Below, piece by piece: positions 1-8,773 of a stretch of DNA of 42,502 nt. The translations under genes were made by a program, and so were the position numbers. Source of the stretch: Scenedesmus sp. ARA3 (taxonomy: Eukaryota; Chlorophyta; Chlorophyceae; Sphaeropleales; Scenedesmaceae); contig RWJK01001117.1 of assembly GCA_004335835.1 (NCBI GenBank), positions 1 through 42,502 of the forward strand, in the 5' to 3' direction. Positions within the stretch are counted from its first letter, which is position 1. Every line of letters begins with the position of its first letter. The notes beneath the pieces were generated by a model. That model was not told the origin of the DNA. It saw nothing but the letters and a program-made list of their open reading frames with translations, and made no database searches.

Positions 1-14
1 GCTGCCTTCTGCAG

Positions 15-1519
15 GTGCCCAAGCCCTGCCCCACCTGCAAGACCGACATCGCGGACTACATGGCACATGCAGCAGTCAACACGGAGATGGCTGAGCTCAT
101 CCGGCGGCTGCAGGAGGCGGCAGAGGCAGCGCGCAGGGAGGCAGACCAGGAGGCAGACGGTCTCAAAGATGAGGCAGATGAGGATGATGAGGCAGCGGCT
201 GAGGGTGAGGACGCTGCAGATGGTGAGGATGGAGATGAGGACGCAGATGCAGATGAGGAGGAAGATGGGGAGGGTGATGAGGAGGAGGAAGAGCCAGCAG
301 CAGCAGCGAAGAAGGCAGGCAAGCAGCCGGCGAAGAAGCGGCAGCGCACAGCTGCCGGCAGCAGCAAGGCGGCAGCAGCAGCAGCAGCAGCTGAAGAGCC
401 TGAGGCTGCTGCAGAGGACGCTGCTGCAGCAGCAGCGGAGGATGAAGAGCAGGAGCAGCAGCCTGCTGCAGCGGCAGCAGCGGCTGCCCCAGCAGCAGCA
501 GCAGCGGCTCCTGCAGCGTCACGCTACGCTGCGGAGCTGTCGCAGCTGTGTGAGAGCTTCCCGGATTTTGACCGCGAGCTCATTGCCGGCATGCTGGAGG
601 ACCAGGGCGGGGACGTGGAGGAGGTGCACGCGTACCTCAAGGTGAGGAGTGGTGGGCTGGTGGTGGGCTGGGTATGTCATTGGTGATCAATGCTTTAGGG
701 TGTGCTTGACGTGCGCCTGTCTGCTGACCGTTGGCTGGGTGGTGAGGCGGAGGAGGTGCACGCGTACCTCAAGGGTGGGGCGCGGTGGGCTTGTGGTGGG
801 CTGGCGGAGTGCTGGCAATGTCTTTTGGTGATGTCGTTTGGTGATCACCGCGGTAAGGTGTGGTTGACGTTCGCCAACACGTCTGTATGGTGACCATCAA
901 AGTGCCTTGTCATCTCCTGCCAGCAACTCCAACCTGCCCATCTTGCCGTGTGTGCTGCTTGCGGTGCCGAGCAATGTTCATTGCAAGCATATCTCTCGCG
1001 CTGACACGTCTGCCGCTCACGTGTGTGTGTCTGCAGCGCATGAAGAACCAGCTGAACCACGCCAAGCGCAGCTCGGCCAAGGCAGCATCAGGCCAGGGCA
1101 CGCCCTCCGGCAAGGCAAAGGCCGGCAAGGGCAGGGGCAAGGGCAGCGGCAGGGGCAAGAAGCAGCAGGCAGCTGCTGCTGCTGGTGAGGACCCGCAGCA
1201 GGAGGCTGAGCCTGCTGCTGCAGCAGATGCGGCTGCTGACGATGCAGCAGCAGAGGAGCAGCAGGCAGAGGCTGCTGCTGCTGTAGCAGCGCTGGAGGAT
1301 GCAGCGCGGGATACGCCGCCTCCCCTGGATGCAGCGCCCAAGGTGCCAGCAGCAGCAGCAGCAGCAGACAAGCCTGCCGCTGGCAAGGCTGCGGGTGAGG
1401 CTGCTGGGGAGGCTGCTGCTGCTGGGGAGGCTGCTGCTGCTGGGGAGGCTGCTGTGGGCAAGAAGCGGCGGCAAGGCGCAGCTGCTGGCTCTGGCAAGTC
1501 AGCCAAGCGTGCCAAGTAG
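15..1519 (+). CDS. RING-finger/CUE-domain protein, 3' part (5' end outside window)
   Basis: Probable E3 ubiquitin ligase or ubiquitin-binding protein; only the last 369 residues are present. Two exons, 15-641 and 1037-1519, join in phase 0. An AG at 13-14 after a pyrimidine-rich stretch suggests an exon starts at 15. Residues 5-8 are C-P-T-C, the typical last zinc-ligand pair of a C3HC4 RING, followed by an N-x-x-M/L-x-x-L/I helix as in many RING proteins. Residues about 30-165 are acidic and Ala-rich low complexity with Lys-rich patches. Residues about 168-213 (FPDFDRELI, then L-E-D-Q-G-G-D-V) look like a CUE/UBA-like helix bundle that continues across the splice junction. The C-terminus is basic and Ala/Lys/Gly-rich, which could be a nuclear targeting or nucleic-acid-binding tail. 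The RING call rests on half a motif, since the N-terminal half lies outside the window. Confidence 0.6.
617..773 (+). repeat. tandem duplication of exon end and 5' splice site (offset 132)
   Basis: The last 25 bases of the RING/CUE exon (617-641) recur identically at 749-773 inside the following intron (642-1036), and the flanking GTGGGCT-rich intron sequence is also similar. The second copy carries an extra G at the junction (AAGGGTGGGG instead of AAGGTGAGGA), so its donor site is altered. Confidence 0.85.
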
Positions 1520-1769
1520 TGCTGCAGCGCGTGCACTGTGTGCAGCGAGCGCGGCTCTGCTGCTTTGTTACTGCTGCGTGTTAATCTGACTGGAACCAAG
1601 GACAGCTATGCAGCAGTGTGCGCAGCACAGCTCCTCGAAGGGAGCTCTGTATGGGCAGCTGCTGCAGGCGAAGCTCTGTACAGCTTTGTATTTGTAGTGT
1701 TGCATGCCTGGTGTAGATGCTGTTAACCAGCACATGTTGACAGACCTCTTAGGAGCTGTGCGGCCAGGT

Positions 1770-1796
1770 GCTGTCATCGCATCATGTGATGACAGC
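1770..1796. repeat. inverted repeat (9-bp stem, 9-nt loop) in the 3' UTR
   Basis: GCTGTCATC at 1770-1778 pairs perfectly with GATGACAGC at 1788-1796. It lies about 250 bases after the stop codon and upstream of the TGTAA signal, so it would be transcribed with the RING/CUE mRNA. Confidence 0.6.
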
Positions 1797-1958
1797 GGGT
1801 GATCTTGCTTGCCTTACAAGCATGTGTTGACATTCGAGGAACACAGCATGATGTGTATTGCACTTGTGTCAGCGCTCTATCTTTTGAGCATGTGACAGGA
1901 CTCTTCACCAGGGACTTTTTTTGAACCAAAGAAAAGAACTTGTGTCTCGAAAACGTGT

Positions 1959-1963
1959 TGTAA
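1959..1963 (+). terminator. TGTAA polyadenylation signal, RING/CUE gene
   Basis: TGTAA is the usual chlorophyte poly(A) signal. This copy is 440 bases after the stop codon at 1519. Another TGTAA is at 2168-2172; I cannot tell which is used. Confidence 0.4.
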
Positions 1964-2275
1964 AAAGTGAGATCGCAGTGTCCCCTGCCTAAGGCAGCCA
2001 GCCAGCAACATGCTCCAGGGATGCATGCTGGTAACCGAGAGACCTGGCCACAGCCACGCTGCTGTCATGCCCTGCCTGCAATCATAACCACTTTGCTTGC
2101 TACTGTCAATTTGTTGCTTTGCGCTTGGCCGCGGCAACAACGTGGAGCTGTTCCAGGGTTTTGAAACTGTAATCAAATCGGCCACTACGAAATGCGGGCA
2201 GCGCATGAAATAGTTGTCAGTCGCGTCACGTTCAAGTTCCGCGCATTTCAACGTTTTTCAGGCCTTCCGCACAAC

Positions 2276-4854
2276 ATGGACTCCAGCCTACTCGTTTGGA
2301 AAATCAGAATTCAAGAGACCGAGGTTAGATCGCCTTGTGCGACCCGCTCTGTGGCCAGCGCTGGTATTAAACGGTGTTAATCACCTGGAGGTACGGTTCT
2401 GTTGTGCAGGCTCTTCTTCACAAGCGTAGGTCGGAGCTGCAGCAGCAGCAACAGAAGAGGGCTGAACTGCAGCAGGAGTTACTGCAAGAAGATGCCAGAC
2501 AGGTACTTCCATGCTATGGAATGTAGATACATCCATGTGCTGAGCTTAATTCAGCATGTGCTGCTAGCCTGTCTCATCAGGGACTGCCGCTTGGGCCACA
2601 CCAGCAGCAGCCTGATGTGACACCCCATGCCCTGCCAAAGCATCAGACACTCGCAGCATGTTGTATCATGCAACATGTTGATTGATGAGGTCAATGTGGT
2701 GCTGAAACATGCTTGCAGGACGATGTGCGGCAGCAGCTGGCTGCGCTTCTTTCCAGCAGCGAGGGGCTCACTGCCAGTGAGCTGCTGCTCAAGCGCAACA
2801 TATCAGCAGCGCGTGAAGAGCTGGCAAAGCAGCAGACCATCGCAGGGTAAGTTGATGTGAGCAAGGCAAAACCTGTTTACGTGAGCCCCTGAACGATACG
2901 TGTGCCGTGTCAATCAACAGCGCTGTTTAAAAATTACTGCAACACACTACATGTTTTCTGCGTGAACCTCATGGTCAAGTGCACAGGCACTGCAAGCTGG
3001 TGACCTGTGGCCAATCAGCTCTGCATACACTCCTGACTTTGCTGTGCAAGTGCTTTGCAATGCATGCTGCTGCTACCTATGCTGTGAGCCGTAAAGGCTT
3101 TGCAGGAAGTCTGCGCTTCCAAATGTAACACAGCTGACTCACCATCTTGATCCACCACTGCTGCTGCTGTTGCTACATCGCCCCAGACTGTCCAGCCAGG
3201 AGCGCTTGTTACAGCAGCAGCTGGAGCGCCTGCAAGCAGTGGTCGGCAGCGAGCAGCGCGTGCAGCAGCAGTACGAGGGCAGCATCAGCGGCTACTTGCA
3301 GGACAAGCGCAGCAGGGGATGCATGCTGCAGGCAAAGGCAGCAAAGGTGCGCACAGCGCAGGACGGCGTCAGACACATTGGCATGTGTGAGTGACTGCAA
3401 GCATAGTGCGCAGTGCTGTTGCATGTGAGAAGTGCTGCTGGCTCCTGCAAGCATGACATGATGCGCCTGACAGCAGAGGGGTGACTCATGCTAGCAGACG
3501 GTCTCTATGACGCCTACAATGCCGGTGAATGCAACTGCTGCTGTTTCATGCAGCCAAGTACACAGTTGTGGTCCTCACCAACAGCATCAGACTCTGTGAT
3601 CAAGGATATTGCTGGATGCCAGGTCCCTGTTGAGCAGTAATTGCATGCTGCACTGCACTGCAACACTCAGGTCGCCGCCAGGCTAGAGCAGCTGCAGCAG
3701 CAGGAGGAGCGGCTATGCATGGATCAGCAGCTTGCGCGCCTGCAGCAGCAGCAGGCAGCGCTGCAGGCAGAGCTTAGCCAGCTTGCGGAGACGCTGACCA
3801 GCAGCAAGCAGGCCAATGTTGTGGCGCGCGCAAAAGTGGCAGCAGCCACCAGCGAAACGACGGCGGAGCTGCAATCTGCCCAGGTGGGAGCGGGCCGCAG
3901 CTGCTGCCGTTTGCCGTCGAGCACTGCACGTGCTGTGACTGTTGTGCCGGCTGATACAGATTGTACAGACGTGTTTAGACTGTGGGTGTGTACAGCACAG
4001 CAGCTTACAACTCTCCTGCAAGCAATCCTGTTCAATGTGAAGGTCCTGGCATCGCTCGGGCGCTTCAGACCAGTGGATCACTGCTTGTGGGTGCCACCCT
4101 TTGAACACTGTGGGATGCAGCCTGTTTAGTGCACTTTGTTCAGCACAATTCACACAGAGGTCAAGTATGGTCCGACACTGCAATCGCTCGGGTCAGCATT
4201 GGCAGAGCTTGCTCGTTACCACGCCCACAGCAATGAGGAGTGCCATCAACGATTGTATAAGAACGAATTTACACATCCTCCGACTCCTCGATTGTCTCTG
4301 CCTCATGAAGAGCTTGCATACACCGCAGCTTGCCTGACAGCATGAGCAACACGCACACGCCATGTTTGCTCTGGTGCAGGAGCGGTGTGCAGCACTCAAG
4401 GGGGAAGCATTCCAGATGGGGCGGCAGCAGGCAGTCAACGACACAAGGCAAGTGCACAGGATTGCCGCAATCCTGGCAGGAAACACAGCCTGGCAAATAC
4501 ACAGCAGCTTAGCACTGGCCAGTGTCCGCAGTGCCGCCTTGCATGTATGTATGGGCCCTGGCCACCATTGCTGATTAGCTCTGAACTATTGCTTTGTGCT
4601 CCTCCTGCTTGCCAGCATCCTGCACATAGCATCAGGTGGAGTCGTTCAAACCAACTCAGCTCTTGGATTTGGCTCTTGGTGTATCAAACCGGGGCTAAGC
4701 CTGACACAAACTATTTGCTGCTGATGCTGCCTGCAGGCTTCGGCAGCTGCGGCAGGAGGGTGGCCGGCTGCAGCAGCAGTGCTGTGAGCTGGACCAGCTG
4801 CTGTCCCGTGCCGCTGCCACCATCGACCAGCTGGCCAGCAGCTGCGACCTGTGA
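2276..4854 (+). CDS. coiled-coil protein of unknown function
   Basis: I do not recognise the family. Exons 2276-2323, 2410-2502, 2719-2846, 3187-3346, 3671-3883, 4380-4447 and 4737-4854 join in frame to give about 275 residues. The product is almost entirely Leu/Gln/Glu/Arg heptad-like sequence, as in cytoskeletal or ciliary coiled-coil proteins. The start MDSSLLVWK is the first ATG that splices cleanly into the coil. The intron after 4447 has a GC donor (AG|GCAAGT) and restores phase exactly with the last exon. A 27-nt exon at 3498-3524 (ACG..CCG between AG and GTGAAT) could add nine residues. An open coil-like frame at about 4190-4254 could not be joined without breaking phase and was left out. 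The model rests on phase consistency and amphipathic character, not on homology. Confidence 0.6.
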
Positions 4855-4887
4855 CTGATTAGGTGGTCGCCCAATGAGCCTGCCATT

Positions 4888-4903
4888 GGCTCGAAAACGA
4901 GCC
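4888..4903. repeat. perfect hairpin GGCTCG-AAAA-CGAGCC in 3' UTR
   Basis: A 6-bp stem with a 4-nt loop, 34 bases after the coiled-coil stop codon and just before the TGTAA at 4915. Read on the minus strand it has a TTTT loop and looks like a histone-type 3' stem-loop, but no histone gene lies nearby. Confidence 0.6.
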
Positions 4904-4914
4904 GTGTTCCATCG

Positions 4915-4919
4915 TGTAA
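4915..4919 (+). terminator. TGTAA polyadenylation signal, coiled-coil gene
   Basis: TGTAA 61 bases after the stop codon of the coiled-coil gene, right behind the 4888-4903 hairpin. Confidence 0.6.
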
Positions 4920-7839
4920 AACACCAATCGCTACGTTTGCAAGGGCTGCAGCGCATGGCAGCTGCCAGCCGGCGGCTGCCTCATTATCAAATTGCAAGTC
5001 CCGCGCATCAGGAGCAGGCCACAGGGTCAGCAGGAGGTGTTTTGCAGTACCAGGGAAGCGTGAGTGACAGTTGCAATTACACCAAAAGAGTGTGTTGGCG
5101 CGCTTTCATACATGACAAATCTGTGCTGAGGTGCATGTTGAAAGAGTGATCACAGCCAAACCCGCCTGTCTGCTGCCAACCTCAAGCCATAATGCAAAAT
5201 GCCAACCGCTTTGATCAACGTAATCACCACATGATGTTGCTGGCTGCTTGTCTGGCGTCAATACACCCACACAGCAACAAGCCGCCTAGCAAGACACTGC
5301 GTGTCCTGCCAATATGGAACAACAAGCCACATGTAGCTGGCTGGTGGATGCTTTGAGGACGTGAAGCTGGCACATGCAATACGCGCCCCATATCGCGGCC
5401 ATTGAAATAGACAGAGTGCAGCAATGCATATATGAGTCACTGAGAAGCAAATCAACGCAGCCCTATAGCCCAATAGAACGGAGAAAGCAAGTCCCCAGGC
5501 TGCATGCACACCAAGTGCACAGCAGCATGTGGCTGACACCGTCAGCCAGTGGTGCTGTTGCTGCTGCCAGCACCATCACATGCAACAGATAGTTGCAGCG
5601 CTGTGCTTGATGGCCAGCAATGATGCCATCCTGCGTGCAGAGCTCAGCTGCTCAGCACCCAGCCGCGCATGCATGCACAAATGCTGTCGGCTGCAACGCC
5701 AGGCCAGCCGCATGCAGCGAGCCTCCTTTGCACTGCCAGCCAGGCACACCTGTACGGCAGTTGACTAGTGCAGAATGCAAGCTGGCATGCATTTGAGAGT
5801 TTGGTGTCAGTCCTGCAGCCCCCTCAGCCTTGCTGTACAGCCCATAGCCCAGCGCATCCAGTTTACTGAGGTGTGCCAACGACGGTGGCAAAGACAGCCT
5901 CAGCAACACAGCAGCGCAGAACAAACTGCGGCAATAGCCCCGATTGAAGTGTGCACCGCCTGATGTAACTTGATCATGTCACTAAGCCCAGGACAACACG
6001 GCACAGACAGACTGTGGCTCAAAGCTCTGCTCAAGGGGACAACTGCTGAAGCATGCATGGCTAGCACAGACAGCAGTCTGCTGCACAGGCGCATACACCG
6101 GCAGACACACCCGCGCGCACACATATACAGAGTTATACACAACAGAGTCCGCAGCAAGTTGCATGCTACTCCAACAACATTCAACGACAAAGGCAGAACA
6201 GCACCCTATCAAGCGATGGCATCATGAAAGCAAGGCACACTCAAGCCTGTGAACAGCCCTCTAGATATTTAGCATGAGCCACCGCAGAACGCAGCTCATC
6301 GTCAACCTTTGGAACGCAATAGTAGCAGCATATTGGATGCGCAAAGTGGGTGCTGAAGCACTACATAATATTTGTGTACTGCGTCCTGTCAACCAGCTGC
6401 TGTGGTTGCGTGCATAGGTTGGCACAGCGTGCCCTGCTGTGACTTCACTCTGTGAAAGGGTTGGCACTGCAGAAACGCACACGCATACATATGCAGCACC
6501 ACCCAGCAAGTCTGAGAGGCTGCTGCAACAATTTTGACACGTCATGTAACACCAGTGTCACGCGCATTCAAGCATCAGCCGGTGTACATGCAATGTACTG
6601 AACCACATCTGACAGGCTTGCGTCCCTGAAAAGGAAGTAGTGGCGGCTGCAGGCGAAACCCAGTTGTGGCAGCGGAGTGGTTCCAAACCGCAGGTCAGCT
6701 CAGAAGCCGCAACACGTGCACTGGCCGAAGCCAGATACAAGGGAAGTTCAGTACCACCGCACAGCTGCACCCGCCGCTACTGCTCCAACAGCAGCCAAGC
6801 AGCCTTGACACCAGCCCCATTTAAGAGAGGCTCGAGAGCGCATCAATAGCAAATAGCAGACACTTGAGGGCGCAAAATACAGAAGGCGCCTCGCCTCGTT
6901 GCCCTGCCCCCTACAACCTACCAACCAAGTAAGTAGTGCCAGCAACTGCAACGCGGCTGCTGGCAGGCTGACGATGCATTCAGCAGCACAGCCAGCAACT
7001 GCGACAGAGTTGACAACAGGCAACTGTTACATGCACATGCAAAACCTCCCAATGCTGGGCTGGCAAGGCACTCAGCAGCACAGCCAGCAGTGAGCATCAG
7101 ATCTGACGCTCATCAGGATGTATTGTATAAGACATTACACACACGCCAAACTCCCATGCAGAGTTAGCAACAAAGCTCACACACACGTCTCAACACATTG
7201 AGTCCTGGTTGCATCAATCTCCCCCAGACGGGCAAGGTTACTCATGCAACTCCTACCATGCATGCCGCTTGCCGTGTCTGGCACCAGCATGTGGTTCTGA
7301 CAACATCAGCAGCAAAAGCGCGCTTTCGAATCTTTTGCCAAGCCCCAGCATTCAGGCTCATGTGCTTGACAACACAACAAGCACCGCTGGACGCCAGCTG
7401 GCTATGCGATGTGGAACTTCAGGGCACCTAAGAGCTGCCCAGTGGGCGCTGTGCCTGTCCGCTTGCACGACAAGATCCAGCATCCGCTGCACATACGCTA
7501 TGATGCTGCACAAGGGTTGGGGCAGCGGTGGCCAAATGCCAAAAACCGCAGGCCTCACATAGCAGGCAATAGCAACAGCTGAAAACACGCGCAGCGCGCA
7601 ATGCATTATAGCATCAATGCTGACAGGCCCACAGGGCACGCGCTCCCTGAATGGAAGGCGGCTCCCTAGCAGCCCTGTTCGCACACAGCTGCATGGTTGT
7701 GTACTGATGCATGCAAAAGCGTGCATTGAATGCATTGGCTGTGCAGTTGAATGCAAGTTGTCCTCAACTTGCGCTGTCTGTGCTTCAAATTCAAAACATG
7801 TTGGGTTGCTGCACCCGATGCCAACACACGAGGCAGTGT

Positions 7840-7893
<54 letters not shown>
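7840..7893. repeat. perfect (CAG)18 microsatellite
   Basis: Eighteen uninterrupted CAG units in non-coding DNA. Coding CAG runs in the window are mostly shorter or interrupted by synonymous codons, so this pure tract is probably not under protein-level selection. Confidence 0.95.
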
Positions 7894-7895
<2 letters not shown>

Positions 7896-8283
7896 CATAA
7901 TACAGGCTCAGAGGTGCCGCAGCCTACCGTGCATAAACATATCAAGACTGTGCATACATATGCAGGTTGTATGAAGGTAGTAGCCGCTGCCAAGCTGCCA
8001 ACACACAAGGCAGCGGCATTAGCAGCAGTAGCACGGCTGCCTGCCTGTTGCAGAGACACGGTTTACGCAACAACTCAAACATTGTGGGCAATGCATGCTC
8101 AGTGATTGCCACCTGTTGCTCCGCGCACTGAAGCATGGCAGGTGAGTTCAAACAACTCAGTGTGAAGACGCATGCAGGGGCTGTGGATGCTGGCAGGTGC
8201 ATTCATTCGCCTGACCAAGCTCCAGAAGACACAGTGGCCAGCAAGGTGTAGGGCGGTGATACCAGCAGTGCACTGCAGGATGA

Positions 8284-8311
8284 TGCATCTGCATCTGCAG
8301 ACGCAGATGCA
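8284..8311. repeat. inverted repeat of TGCATCTGC
   Basis: TGCATCTGC at 8284-8292 pairs with GCAGATGCA at 8303-8311. A second register (8291-8298 with 8303-8310) is possible because GCATCTGC is itself repeated in the left arm. Confidence 0.5.
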
Positions 8312-8773
8312 ATTAGCAGGAGGGTGCATCTGCTGCAGCCCCCTCCATAGCTGCTGCAGCCACATCCAAGCTGAGCGCAGGCACGTGCACACGCTGCAAC
8401 CTCAGTACCAGCACAACACAATAGTGCTATACACTACTAGACATAAAGTCAAACCAGTGCTTGATCTCTGTAAGAATGCATGTGGACATTGACTCCACAG
8501 AAACCACCCAACAGCGACAGTCTGCTGCAAACAGCAGCATGCCGCGCAGCCCTGCACACAGGCAGGCAACAGACAGCTGTGCCTCGGCCCAATCCTGCTG
8601 CAGAAAGCGATGGCAATGCCGGCAGGCGCCCATGCAGCCGCCACACCATGTCGTATCCCTTTGGCCAAGCCAACAAAGCAGCATGCAACAGTCATACCCC
8701 AAACCACATCGACGCAAGCAGTGAGCACGTCCCAAGCCCGCATCACCGCCGCAATTGCTGCCCGCCTGCCGCA

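Larger units (their letters stand above)
1520..2275. other. 3' UTR of the RING/CUE gene and short intergenic spacer
   Basis: No coding exon is visible. The stretch holds the 3' UTR, a perfect 9-bp hairpin at 1770-1796 and two TGTAA motifs (1959 and 2168). The second lies about 100 bases before the next start codon. GC content falls compared with the exons. Confidence 0.5.
4920..8773. other. long spacer without a recognised gene
   Basis: Open frames here are short, lack family motifs and do not join into a phase-consistent model on either strand. The stretch includes the unmapped 3' UTR of the minus-strand TZF gene at its right end, a (CAG)18 microsatellite at 7840-7893 and a hairpin at 8284-8311. 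I saw no transposase, reverse transcriptase, terminal repeats or RNA gene. A non-coding RNA or a short-exon gene cannot be excluded by eye. Confidence 0.4.

Noticed and set aside
163..522. Leu/Pro/His-rich open frame on the minus strand and a parallel Gln/Arg-rich plus frame
   Set aside because: Shadow frames of the CAG/GAG-rich low-complexity part of the RING/CUE exon; no motif, no independent start context.
4888..4903. Histone 3' stem-loop on the minus strand
   Set aside because: The stem and TTTT loop fit loosely, but no histone-fold coding sequence is present on the minus strand at 4904-5600.
7358..8059. 233-codon minus-strand frame with a polyAla run
   Set aside because: The polyAla is the (CAG)18 microsatellite read on the other strand; the rest has no family similarity and no supporting splice or promoter signals.
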